The notes under the pieces were generated by a model, which saw nothing but the letters and a program-made list of their open reading frames with translations, was not told the DNA's origin and made no database searches. 39,390 nt of DNA, taken from positions 1 to 39,390 of the forward strand of contig JANFAH010000177.1 of NCBI GenBank assembly GCA_024663395.1, read 5' to 3'. Origin of the DNA: Pisolithus tinctorius. Taxonomy: Eukaryota > Basidiomycota > Agaricomycetes > Boletales > Pisolithaceae. This document shows, one piece after another, positions 11,710 to 22,113 of this stretch (the stretch's first letter is position 1; each line of letters begins with the position of its first letter). The translations under genes and the position numbers were made by a program.

Positions 11710-12404
11710 GCAACGATCTCATTATATAGCCAGCGAACTGGTCTTCGATGCACAAAGGAATAGCAGTAGTGGCACTCTGCGTGCTTTTTCATTAGCAAAA
11801 GAATGAGTGGTGTTGCAAGCCATGAGGCCCTGCAGCAGCTATCAGCGGACGATCGGTAGCTATAAATCAACATCATCCACTCAATGAGTTACTTGATTGT
11901 CTTGCACGAGTACAGATACCTTTGTGAACACGGCTAAGGTACTGACTCTTTGTCCAGCTCTTACCATTGGTTTGGGCATCACCTCAACGTCACAGTGGCA
12001 TGTTGGAGGGCCCGTTCGAACTCCCGAGCAAGTGACCTCGCGGAGATAGCCGCTCGGCTTCATGAAGACCTTGAACTTGGATTGAAAGAGGACAGGAATG
12101 GTTATACTTCCTTGCATTGTGGTGACAAGCCCTTGCAGGGGGAGGGGTCCGAGCCTCCGGATAAGTAGTTGAAATAAGAATGAAAGACGACCGTCTGACA
12201 CGTGGGTGTTAGCCTGCTCGCTTCGATTCGGAACACTATCCCGCACAACTGCAGTCAGCAGTTTTGCAAAATCTACTACTTCCTAGCATTTTTTGGTTTT
12301 TCCCAATTACACACATATTCTGGCACTAGTAAACAACTCCTGAGACCTTGAACTTCGTGAATCTGCGGAGAAATGAGTGAGATCGTTGAAAACATGAATG
12401 TGCA
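11710..12404. other. Intergenic, with an unassigned minus-strand ORF at 12246-11881
   Basis: The ORF encodes 121 residues (LFQLLIRRLGPLPLQGLV..., then TGPPTCHCDVEVMPKPMV). It has no recognised domain and lacks obvious splice partners. It could be an exon of an unrecognised gene or chance. It lies upstream of the divergently read small gene at 11709. Nothing else is assignable here. Confidence 0.3.
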
Positions 12405-12563
12405 GCAATTGCCTTTTTTGTTCAATCGTCAAAAAAGATTTTGTCGATGTCACAGGCCTTCAGGCAAATCGTCAAAAACTGACAAGTGTGGAACTTGTAG
12501 CGATTGCCTTTTTTGTTCAATCGTCAAAAGTGTCACATAAGATTTTTGTCGATGTCACAGGCC
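12405..12563 (+). repeat. Local direct repeat, two copies of about 55-64 nt
   Basis: Copy 1 (12405-12458) and copy 2 (12500-12563) share ATTGCCTTTTTTGTTCAATC followed by GTCAAAA, then GATTTTGTCGATGTCACAGG with small spacing differences. The 41-nt gap also repeats AATCGTCAAAAA. Both copies sit in AT-rich non-coding sequence just upstream of the SYF2 fragment. The motif may be a degenerate element end or a locally amplified sequence. Confidence 0.8.
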
Positions 12564-13120
12564 GATTGTGGGCTATCTAACCCTAACCTATGACGCTGCA
12601 TCTGTAACATTAAACAAACAAAAATAAAACAGCTGATTGCGCGACTTTTGCAGTACTGCTCCTGCACAACTTTTTGTACTACCCCTGCATAATTTTTAAC
12701 ACAGTCACTTTGCACCACTTTGCACTAGCTAGGAGGGCAGATAAAATAGATAAACGTAGGCAGGACGTGAACACAGTTCGTCGGCACCCTCCCCAGTCAT
12801 CCCGCCCAATTCACGAGGCCGTGATGCCCCACAGGGCCCGCTCGAATGCTCGACCCCCTCCCCCGCCCCTCCCACCTAGTGGCAGGATTGCTCCTTCGGG
12901 AAATTCCCACAGGCATCGCCACCTGCAAATTCATGTGACCACACTCCGCGCCACAAGTCATCACTGGCCTAGCGAATTTGGGCCCGTTTCTTGGCAACAT
13001 ACCCATTATTACATGGGTTATGTACAGGTAGCATCGAAACGAGTCCCTGAGGAACGGGCGAAGTCGGTTTCGGTTTTTACCCCGCTATGCCCTCGTGACG
13101 AGTGTACCTACAACTCGTTT
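12564..13120. other. GC-rich and AT-rich intergenic segment, no gene recognised
   Basis: One plus ORF (12674-13264) spans this segment but its translation is Arg/Pro/His-rich and domain-free. Its 3' end overlaps the SYF2-like fragment in another frame, so it is probably spurious. The segment 12780-12900 is markedly C-rich. Confidence 0.35.
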
Positions 13121-13354
13121 GACAGTGTCGACAAGAAGGCTAACCTTTCTCGCAAGAGCACAATGAGGAAGAGTGCGACATCACGTATGTCAACGAGCGG
13201 AATCGTGCATTCAACAAGAAGGTTAGTACATTATCTTCCGTCTTTCTTTCGTGATGCACTCTGATCCATTGCTCTACATTTCAGATTGCAGGATATTATG
13301 ACAAATACACTGCAGAGATTTGAGCCAGTTCCGAGCGCAGGAACTGCACTATAA
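13121..13354 (+). pseudogene. SYF2 splicing-factor C-terminal fragment (plus copy)
   Basis: The conserved C-terminus of SYF2, an NTC/spliceosome-associated protein, is recognisable: DKKANLSRK in one frame, then NEEECDITYVNERNRAFNKK in another. A 63-nt intron (13222-13284) follows, then IAGYYDKYTAEI, a TGA at 13321-13323 where family members have Arg, and a degraded ER.GTAL end with a 1-nt insertion before TAA (13351-13354). The frameshift upstream of NEEE, the stop and the insertion mark it as a dead fragment. Only about the last 60 codons survive. It is homologous to the reverse-strand fragment at 19897-20077, including the identical intron length and the same TGA. Confidence 0.8.
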
Positions 13355-13483
13355 CACCGTCGCATCGCTTCCTTGTACCTTCACAACCTTGGACTGTATG
13401 ATTACCGCTGCTAATATAATTATCTACGAGTGTAATGGGCAACTAGCAGTGTAAACAACCGTCAATGCATCACTGATCATCCC

Positions 13484-13513
13484 TAATCCAAAGTTGCGCA
13501 TACAATCAATCAA
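13484..13513 (+). repeat. Short second homology block with 19866-19895 (inverted)
   Basis: AAGTTGCGCATACAATCA here matches the reverse strand of 19866-19895. In this copy it lies about 150 nt past the SYF2 fragment; in the other copy it lies only a few nt past. One duplicate therefore carries a roughly 146-nt deletion or the other an insertion. Confidence 0.8.
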
Positions 13514-14567
13514 AATGCCTCGGGTATCCTTAGGATGTGCGGTGGCGATGTCATTGGCAGTGTTGATGTTGGCGGTGTGTAGGTCGGGCCAAAACACAGA
13601 CGTTGCAGGAATAACACGCTGGGAAATGAAGCAAAACGCGAGGGTAGGAACTGCAGTGTGACAATACGTACATGAGTCTGGTCGACAAACAAGTAATGGA
13701 TGGGACGAGGAAGATCAGTGGAGAGCGTTTAATCCATATCAGAATACCCTGTGCTCAAGGGAGAGTCGTGCCGAGTCAGCAGAGGGATAAATGGATAGGG
13801 GAAAATGCTGCTAATTAGTTGCCCATACTCAAGAAGAGCCTGAGATCTTCAACGTCTCTCGGATACGAAACGCATGACCTGACCTGATATCAGAACAGGA
13901 ACAGCTGGCCACGATCCAAATCTGATTATATCTTTGTAGACACCAGGAACGTGTCATGAGCAACCAACCGGGAAGTGTGCGAAACACGGGCAGAGGGGCA
14001 AGAGAGGGAAACCAAAGACCGTTGGTGCAAAGGTTACAACAAGCCAAACATCGGGCAATGTGAGTCAGTGACGGAGGGTCGACTTAGGATTTCTGGACCC
14101 ACTTTCTTTGACCGAAAAGCCCGCACTCTCACGGTAGTTGGTAAAGTTCCAAGCTTCTTCAATTAACGTTGGTGGGAGACGGTACATATACATTTGGTTA
14201 TGAACAAGTTGAGTTAACGCAGTCATAGATCTGGATGTGCATGACTTCAACCCAAACTCCATAAGATAGATGAAACGAAGATACAAACATTTACCTATCA
14301 TGGGAGATAAGGAAATGTGTGAGCAGGTAACCTAGCTATAAGAAACACACCGCCGCATTCAAGGATCGGAATAGATAGGAACCGTAGATTTCAAGCGTTA
14401 TGATGCTACACGTGTTACATAATCATGCGTAGGATCCAGACGTCCAGCTTTCTTTATTGCATCTCTTTGTAGAGGACCACAAAGACTGTGCTTTGTCTCT
14501 CTTTGCCGAGTACTGTATAAATGCCATCATGCCTGCGAGGGGATGATGTCTGCATCCCTCACCTACA
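13514..14567. other. Intergenic, no gene recognised
   Basis: Short ORFs on both strands only. A minus ORF (14301-14065, 78 codons) and another (14047-13829) have no recognisable domain and no convincing splice partners. The segment upstream of 14568 presumably carries the promoter of the small plus-strand gene; nothing specific was identified. Confidence 0.35.
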
Positions 14568-15643
14568 ATGGGCCGTGCTCGTACCACTCATGTCTCTCGC
14601 AAAACTGCGCCCTATGACCTTCGATCGCGGCGTCCTTGCTCGAAGCAAGAAGATCATCAATCATCGTACTCAGATTGCCAACCTTGTATTTCTATGGTCG
14701 TCCCTCTTCAGGGCTATGACAATCCAGAGGACTTCGATTCGCCCCCCGAAACCTCTTCCCCTGTTGTAAGACTCAGCGATATCCTTTTTAACCGCTAATT
14801 ATTTTCAGCAGCTCGAAGCTTTCGACGCTTTGGTATTTTCAGGGAATGTCGGATACCCTGTGCACCCCACAATTCCCAATATTCCTTTCTCTGTAGTGAG
14901 TCGACTCCAGTTGCTTTATCCCAGTGATTCACGAAATTTCAACAGAAGCAGGAGGGCTTTCAATCTCCAGCAAACCTTCCCTCCAGCCCTCTCTTCCATA
15001 TGGCGAGTCAAAGAGGTTCCAAGGCAAACGCAGAACGCTGAACAATCTTCCAGTAGAAAGAGGAAGACCTGTCGATACCATCTACCCATCCCACCGATTG
15101 TGCTACCCTCGAAATGCAATACACAGTTGTAGGTTGATCCGGCGCTTCCCACTTCTAGTGAAAGTTCGTGATTATTGACTGGTTTAGCCTAAGCAAGAAG
15201 ATCCGCAGACACTACTGCTCTTGCAACAACTATGGAGTTATTATCCTTCTTCCCCTATGGTAATTCAAAGCAAAATCTATGACGGAAGTAAATATGATAA
15301 CTGACCATACTGAATTACCAGATGTTGGAAGCCGAGTCCTCGACATCTGCAAAGCGCCAAGAACATTATATTCCACCTGCTGTTCCTATCCCTCTTGTGC
15401 GTCCAAACTGAGGTGATACACTCACATGGCCACTGACTGATGCCAAAGAGTTCTTTGACTGATCCTACCACAGGCAAGATCATCGTGGATGCCGTATCAC
15501 TGGTGGGAGTCTACTACTATTGTGAACTGCATGCTAACCCTTTCATCCCACAGGAAATGCATGCGTTCGCTGTAGCCTACAATCATATGTTGGACGCTAT
15601 GAGAGATGTTGAACGAGTTGCAAGGCATGCATTGGGGGCCTGA
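14568..15643 (+). CDS. Small unknown protein related to the 11040-11709 gene
   Basis: The ATG at 14568 opens a basic N-terminus, HVSRKTAPYDLRSRR, matching the SRK..PYNLRSR motif of the minus-strand gene at 11709. Exon 1 ends at 14765, followed by a 43-nt intron (14766-14808). Exon 2 (14809-14895) encodes QLEAFDALVFSGN. A 50-nt intron may follow (14896-14945). After that the exon structure is uncertain: several frames look protein-like, and one gives stops. The last part is clear again: SSLTDPTTGKIIVDAVSL, a 51-nt intron, then MHAFAVAYNHMLDAMRDVERVARHALGA and a stop at 15643. The helical end parallels FARDCMETADAVYIEQQRT of the relative. Function unknown; possible decay in the middle cannot be excluded. 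Confidence 0.5.
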
Positions 15644-17894
15644 TTTTTATGTACTGTAGGGTGTTTAAATGTGTCGCTATTTTCTGGCATGGGGATACAG
15701 ACGTTTGGTACATTGAACGTATACTCTTATAGATGATTCTTAATTAGGACATCCATAGTGGGCGGCGTCAGTGATCTCACAAAGCCTTATCCAGACTTCC
15801 GGACTTAACTCGGGTAAGCATCACGTGACTGGAAGTTGCGAGTGTCGTCCACTGATTCTGACTCGAGTCTCCGGACCTAATTATGTAAAAACTCAGTTTT
15901 CATAGTACGTTAATGCGTGGTAGGTATGACGACTAAACCAAAGCTGGAACCCTATTAACCCAGGACTCCCAGGAGCCACCTTCCAGACGTAATGCAGTTC
16001 CATTCGTCCATCAGAACATAATTTAGAACTAAACGTCGAGAAGCTCCTGTCGAGGGTCTGGTCTGGCTGCAATTAGATACTCAACAGGAATATCTCCCAG
16101 GGTGGAATTTTTGTACGAGGGTGGAAGGTTTCCCACTTCTGCGACAACTGGTTAGGTGTGTTGTACGTCCCTCCTTTTCTCGAAGTCGTAACTGGACCAA
16201 CCTTTCGCAACGATCGCTCTAACTCATCCCCATCCTGCCATCTGAAAATGTGTCAAACTGGGTTGACCTAGCGCACCTGTGAGCAGATTTGGCCCACCAA
16301 TGCCCCAAATCCTCAGAAAAGATGCATTTTGACAGGCAGCACCGTTTCAGGTCCTCTGACGACCTTCAATTCGGGAGATCAATTCCAAGCAGTGCGACCC
16401 TCTCCACCTCACGTCATAATTCGCTCGCCGTCAACTTTGGTCTAGAAAAGCGTGATGTAAGCACGGATGTGCGGGTTCTCCTTCAGACGGCTTTGATTCG
16501 CTATCACGGTCGCCCTTGCCCCATCCTAGCCCAGCGAAGGAGCCAGATGATGCCGTTGCAGCAATCATTACCAGGGATCTGGGCATGCTGAAGCTCTTCT
16601 TGGGAAGGAATGTCCTGCTCACACCACCGTCTCTCCCTCCGGAGATCTCTGAAGTTCTGGTTTCTGCTAACCCAACCACTCCGAGCCAACAAGACTGTTG
16701 TGCGGCAGACAAAGAATTCATGTCGTTCATGACAGCCAGAGCAGTCTACTGTGCGAGATGGAAGTCCCATCGCTGGATGTTGATGCAATGCTGTTGGACT
16801 ACGAGTTGCCTTGTTATGGCTAAGCTTAGGCGTTCGCCTAAGTGGTTTGGGTGAATATGAAGGGTGATGCTGGCATGAAGAGCGTGGACGGGCAGTGGCG
16901 CCGACCCAAGAGCATGGAGAACATTGGTATATGGAATGGCGTTTACCAGATTTAGAACTCATAGACTGCAGTATCCATCCCCCGTGTGAGGTCTGTCCAC
17001 ATTAATGAATTGCCCAGGTATCATCTTTACTGCGAGGATGGTGAGGAAAATTCGACACAGGTCAACAGGTTAAGAGTCCTCCATACAGTTCTCGTCAGCG
17101 GACCGATTATTCAGCTATATCATGGTGCAGTCCACCGAAACTCGTCCGTACAGCAAGGGCATTACAATGCAATGGAATGTTTCACAATTCAGCACCAGCA
17201 GATGATATCGGCATTGTCGAAGGAGGTATGTTGGAGGGTAGATCCGGAAAAAATATATGAGGTTGACATATAACGTTTCATGCGATTAGTGAAATCCCGA
17301 GAAACTGAAACCCCGACACCACCTGAGATCTGGCACGCAGAGTCGAGAATGCCAGCCCAAGGGACGAAATTCTTGGTTCTTACTTCCATCCCTGCTTTGG
17401 ATCATCGTCATGTTGTTTGTAATTCAAGACTTCTGCCTCGAGAAGGGCGATTTAACCCACTTCGACCCACTCAATGTGTTATGGCCAATGTCTCCTTGGT
17501 ACGTCCCGGTAGTCAATATTCAAGAGCATCCTCACTGGGGTGAACTAAGACCTAAACCGGTGCAGTCTGTTAGGAATAGCGCAGCAAGATCACAATTACT
17601 CAAGTACCGTAGTTGGCAGATACAACCATAGAGCTGATTCAGGTATCAGACACCAACTCCTTTGTCCACGAAAATGTGTCGGACTTTATGCCGATTCTCC
17701 ACCTTGCCCTGCCTTAGTCTTGATGGTGATCCTAAGTCAATTACAGCAGGAGTCGTACCCTAAGGCACTCCTCGCTGAGTCGTGCTCTATCGTACCAAAA
17801 CTTCAGGGCCAAATTGAATATCACCTCAACCTATATGCATGGCGTAAGTTCCCTAAGCTTCTGCACACTGGCACAAAGCTTACACGGACAGTAT
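15644..17894. other. Low-information region with scattered coding-like remnants
   Basis: No complete gene was recognised. A plus ORF at 16516-16854 includes EPDDAVAAIITRDLGMLKLF and LLTPPSLPPEISEVLV, which look like true protein but without upstream or downstream exons I can join. Plus 17410-17631 (LTHFDPLNVLWPMSPWYVPV) is similar: protein-like, unrecognised. These could be decayed exons of lost genes. Segment 15644-16288 shows nothing. Confidence 0.3.
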
Positions 17895-19607
17895 CATGGG
17901 AGGCGGCAGCGACATCTCGTCTTCGCCACCAACGACATTGAGCGAAGAGTTCCTTTCCATGCTCACAACTGCTGACTGCAGAAGAGCTCGACGAAGTAAT
18001 TGATGCACTCCGCCTTGCAATAGTCTGTGCAAGCCAGTGGCGCAATAGTTTTGCGCCAGCTGCTTGCCTACCAGGCGATGTGCTCCTTCTCATATTCGAG
18101 CTTGGATTGGAAAACAGAGACACCTCCACGCTCAGGAGCTTGAGCCAGGTGTGCTCGAGGTGGCGGTCGATCATTCTTCAAGCTCCACTCCTTTGGTGCA
18201 AGGCTCTAAATCTTGTCGACAGTGCAATGTGGGTCGCCGAAATCCTTAGACGAACTCAAGCCGTACCCCTAGACATCCACTTCGACACAGCAGAAGACAA
18301 TACTGGCTACGCAATTCCCAATCTCACCACGATACTAGCCAACTACTTCGAGAGATGTGCAAACCTCCACATCGAGGGATACGGGGACGACATAGAGGAA
18401 GTTTTGGGCACTGCCATTACGGCCAGTGAAGCGCCATTTCTTCGTTCTCTGTCGATCTGCAACATTTCGTGTTCAAAATTTTTGGACAGCGAGGCAAATA
18501 TCCCTGACTCCATTTTTTCTATTTCAATCCCATGCCTCACCTCCCTCCATCTCGAAGGCTGTATATTCAGCTGGGATGTCATTCGCACAGAGCTAGCACC
18601 TCACTCTCTGTGGCTATCTTCACTTCGTATTCGCAACTTTCGCATCCAATCAGCTGGTACTGTCTCTCAGTTACTTTCTGTTCTAGCATTACTTCCAGGC
18701 TTGGAGGACCTTTGGTTACAGGATTCTTTTGTCGACGGAGAAATGGATCGGGACACACGCGTTTGCACAGTACATCTAGGGAAGCTAACTTCTCTTTATT
18801 TTGAATCATCCATAATGGCTGCGGCCAGGCTTCTGGGCGCACTCAGACTTCCATTACTTGCGAGGTTGGATGCGGTTGTCGATGCTGGCCAGCACATCCG
18901 CGAGTTCATGGAAGGGCTTCAGCTAGCGACCCGCCAGATGGGAGGGCTCTTTTCCCTTCGTGTTCTCTATACACGCCGCCTTCTCATCTTTCAGTCAAAC
19001 CACAATGACCAGTCTTCTATGCTACAGGTGACCTTCAAAGATTGGGTCTGTCCTGAACTGGCCATTCCCGACACTCGCCTCACTGACCTGATTAGGAGTA
19101 TTCCCACCGTTGTAGCAGTGCAAAGGGTGGAAGACTTTTGGGTGTCCCTTCCTGTGGGCATCGAGGAACGCCTCGCGGATCCCGATACTTGGAGTCACTT
19201 CTTCTGCCGACTGAGTATGATCTCATCTATCACCCTTGGCGCTCACCCCCCCTGCATTCCTTATACGCACGCTATACCTGGATGCTCACCATCATTGTAC
19301 CCGAGCCCAATCACGACTCTTACCATCACTGGAAAGAATCACGCTGCCGCCAATCTATGAATTTGAAGTCCTCACTGATGTTTTAGCTGAAGCATGGAGC
19401 CGTGTCGGCATTCCGCTGACAGTCACCACTACTATGCAACACCAGTCGCATATGCCACAACGGACGGTCCAGCCACTTCAACCCACATACTCGATCCGTC
19501 CAAATGTGCTGGCTTGGTTAGCTGATCCAGCAGTGCATCATGCACAGGGCCACTCCTGGTTGGTGGATTATGATGGTGTGGACAGTGATGAATCAGACGA
19601 TGAGTAG
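17895..19607 (+). pseudogene. F-box/LRR-type protein gene, apparently broken by two frameshifts
   Basis: The F-box core is clear: CLPGDVLLLIFELG, then LRSLSQVCSRWRSIILQAPLLW, at about residues 55-110. F-box proteins recruit substrates to SCF ubiquitin ligases. The long frame 17942-19360 continues with leucine-rich blocks (LTSLHLEGCIFSWDVI; LALLPGLEDLWLQDSF) typical of basidiomycete F-box proteins. The long frame has no ATG before the F-box. The only sensible start, ATG at 17895 (MGGGSDISSSPPTTLSEEFL), is in another frame that meets it near 17965. At the 3' end, coding quality moves to another frame (19236-19607: LLPSLERITLPPIYEFEVL, acidic end SDESDDE), consistent with a 1-nt change in the C7 run near 19246-19252. 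The gene is recently dead, or the two frameshifts are sequencing errors. Confidence 0.75.
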
Positions 19608-19896
19608 TAACCAGGCTGTGATTTTTGACTATAGTTATAATTCTTGGAATGCAACATTCCTTTTGCTACTAGGGTCTCGGCTTGGGCTTGAGAGGTCCTT
19701 CCTCCCATTCGCAGGTGTCCTGACCGATAACAAGGACGGAGGGGTGCACGTTAGTCTCCGGAGTCCCTAAGCTGACTAAAGACTCAATGGAAGGTGATCG
19801 CAAAATAAGTCACAGGCCGACAAAATCTTAGTAACGTCGTGGACGCTTTGGACGAATGTCTCGGCTGTTGACTGATTGTATGCGCAACTTCGGATC
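19608..19896. other. Intergenic between F-box gene and SYF2 fragment
   Basis: No gene seen. The reverse strand near 19801-19831 carries AGATTTTGTCGGCCTGTGAC, which resembles the 12405-12563 repeat motif in part (GATTTTGTCG...CACAGGCC) but with the second half inverted. Confidence 0.4.
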
Positions 19897-20077
19897 CATG
19901 CTCGAAACTGGCTCAAATCTCTGCAGTGTATTTGTCGTAATATCCCACAATCTGAAATGTGGAGCAATGCATCAGAATGCATCACGAAAGAAAGACGGAA
20001 GATAATGTACTAACCTTCTTGTTGAATACACGATTCCACTCGTTGATATACGTGATGTCGCCCTCTTCCTCATTCGG
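19897..20077 (-). pseudogene. SYF2 splicing-factor C-terminal fragment (minus copy)
   Basis: The inverted duplicate of 13160-13340. NEEEGDITYINEWNRVFNKK (from 20074), a 63-nt intron 20014-19952, then IVGYYDKYTAEI, TGA at 19915-19913 and ASFE. The family motif NERN is changed to NEWN. The same TGA replaces the expected Arg codon in both fragments, so the stop either predates the duplication or arose twice at the same CGA. No upstream SYF2 sequence is present. This copy reads better than the plus copy in the coding part but is still only a fragment. Confidence 0.8.
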
Positions 20078-20557
20078 TCGATAGCCTCTTCGGAGTCAGC
20101 TTTTGACAATTTGCCTGAAACGATGTCTATCTGCGCGCGAATTATGTAATTTATTCGCCGTCATTTTTGCGGCACCCCAGCTCATATATGACAAGTCGAT
20201 AAAGCTGTGGACGATCACAGTATCATTACTTTGCACAAGAAGTACCTGTTCTGCTCACTCGGTGAAGATCAGTTCTTGACGACGTTGCTTCTCAAGCATT
20301 TCCCAACTTTTAGAACCAAGTTTATGCGGCGGCCCATACCATTGCTCTTGAGTCATGGTGCGTGTTGTTCTTGCAGCGATGTCATTGGGTTAATTCGACT
20401 GTCTACCTATGAATCATTTAATGCCAATGCAAACAAAGCCCTGTGTTGGTGCTTCCACTGTGGTATGCATGGTCAGGAAGTGTTCCCTGTACTGGCCCTC
20501 AAGCCCAGCATTGTTCGTGACTCATAGAGGGTGGAGAGGGGCCAACGCTCTCAATTA
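20078..20557. other. Intergenic, no gene recognised
   Basis: A plus ORF (20207-20527, 106 codons) starts from a non-ATG codon and shows no domain. Likely flank of the gene beginning at 20558. Confidence 0.35.
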
Positions 20558-21787
20558 ATGGCCTCGGCCTGTCAGCTCTCGAAAATACATACCGACGCGA
20601 CTAACAAGCATCTCCCATCCGGCTCTCGGTTTTCAGTTTCGTTGTACGGTGGCATGCAGGGTTTCGTTGTCACAGGGCGACCCCATTCTCTGCGCGGCTT
20701 GGCCACAAACTGGCCGAAAGTCCGTGCGCCAAGCGGCATCGACCAGAGCAAGGTCCCCTACTCTCAGAGGGAGCCTGCGTTTGGCGTCCGTTTCTTAGTT
20801 GCTAACGCGCTGTACCACCGCGCATATATGGCAAAGGTTACCAACAAATTACGCAGCGAAGATCTCGAAGCTGGAGAACTCTGGCGCAGTGCTCCCACCG
20901 ATCTCACCTGCCAACACACAGCCGAATGTTGGCACAGTCGCAAAGCCAGTCTTCACGCCAAGCCCAGCACCATCAAACGCATGCAGTTCACCTCCCCAGT
21001 CAATCAGCCGTCACCTGCAGCTCCCAACAACGTCCTTAGCAAACCCGATATCAAACCCTGTCCCGAATTCAAGGATTCACATGCCTCCGCTGCTAGACGT
21101 GGTCGTCAGGCCACTCGTTCATCCAATCACAACTCCATTGCGGGCGACGACTCCAACAACGACCAAGATTCCTCTCTAGCGTCCCGTAAGTGAAAACACT
21201 GTCCTTTGCTACGCAACGACCCACTCTCAAATTCCCCTTTTTGTTCTCCAATGATTTCGGTCTTCCAGCTCTCCTATCACTAATGTGACCACACCCATGA
21301 AGTACGGCGAAGACGTCGCATGCTCTTCTTCCACATCTCACCATGCCTTAAGTATCTTCAGGCAACCATTGAACTCCCCCTCGACGAACTCCTCGACTCA
21401 TGCAATGAAGAGACGCCCTCCACGCCTTCTGCATTGGACGCCAATGCCACCACAAAATGCACCGGGTCCGGTGACGTCGTCATGCAAGACCCCCCAGGTG
21501 CATACATGCACAGCTACATCCAAGGTCCTTCCCCTTCTATCTCCAAAACAGGCGCCACTCCTACACCCGGTACCAGTGCCACTTCAACCTCTGGTACAAA
21601 TACAGGCATGTAGTACAGATCCCAACGTCTCGCCTTCCACCACAGCTACGGTCACCAACTCCAGCACCGGCGCAGGTGCTCATCACCCAAACTAACCCCA
21701 GTGCTGGTATCACTCATACTAAACCCGGTCCTAGCACAACGGCTGGGACAACGCCGACCACAATGACAGCTGTGGACGATGACAGCA
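20558..21787 (+). pseudogene. Unknown Ser/Thr/Pro-rich protein gene, 3' part frameshifted
   Basis: The ATG at 20558 opens about 210 codons (MASACQLSKIHTDATN...), including AFGVRFLVANALYHRAYMAK and then a Ser/Asn/Pro-rich stretch. A donor-like GTAAGT follows at about 21187. A second coding segment (RRRRRMLFFHISPCLKYLQ, then ATIELPLDELLDSCNEE) runs to a TAG at 21613. Threonine-rich low-complexity coding sequence continues in a second frame (STDPNVSPSTTATVT) and then a third (GPSTTAGTTPTTMTAVDDD) to about 21787, implying two frameshifts. No domain was recognised. It lies just upstream of the Tnp2 transposon on the same strand, so it could be an accessory gene of that element, but no terminal repeat links them. 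Confidence 0.4.
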
Positions 21788-21905
21788 ACAACAGCTGCTG
21801 AAATGGCGATGATCACTGACGACTGACATTAGTCTATTGTAAATGTAATTACTAGTCCCACTGAACCGCTGTGTAGTCTTGGAATTGAGTCGTAATGCCA
21901 GCCAC

Positions 21906-21962
21906 TTTGTTCCAATAACTCACAAGGTGTGGAAACCCGACCTTGCTTTTTCCGACAGACTT
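21906..21962 (+). repeat. Short copy of a dispersed coding element (also at 38302)
   Basis: TTGTTCCAATAACTCACAAG and the next ~30 nt match 38304 onward with about 8 differences. In both places one frame reads FVPITHKVW followed by (K/E)..L.FS. Here the frame stops shortly after, so this is a fragment. It marks the same mobile or duplicated gene family as the multi-exon stretch at 38302. Confidence 0.7.
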
Positions 21963-22113
21963 TCCCACAACCAGAGCTCAACATCATAGAAGAACACTAC
22001 AAGTTACATAAGCATTTCTGGATCTGGATCTGCTGCCAAATACTGCGCTTGTCACAATATTCTCTCTACAGAGTGGCCTAAGTTTGAGCATTTCTGACAC
22101 AGGTTGATTGGTA

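Noticed and set aside
12674..13264. 196-codon plus ORF
   Set aside because: Its composition is Arg/Pro/His-rich and its end overlaps the SYF2 coding sequence in a different frame, so it is probably chance.
16431..16962. Minus ORFs of 99 and 152 codons
   Set aside because: The plus strand of the same segment looks more protein-like; the minus frames show no motif.
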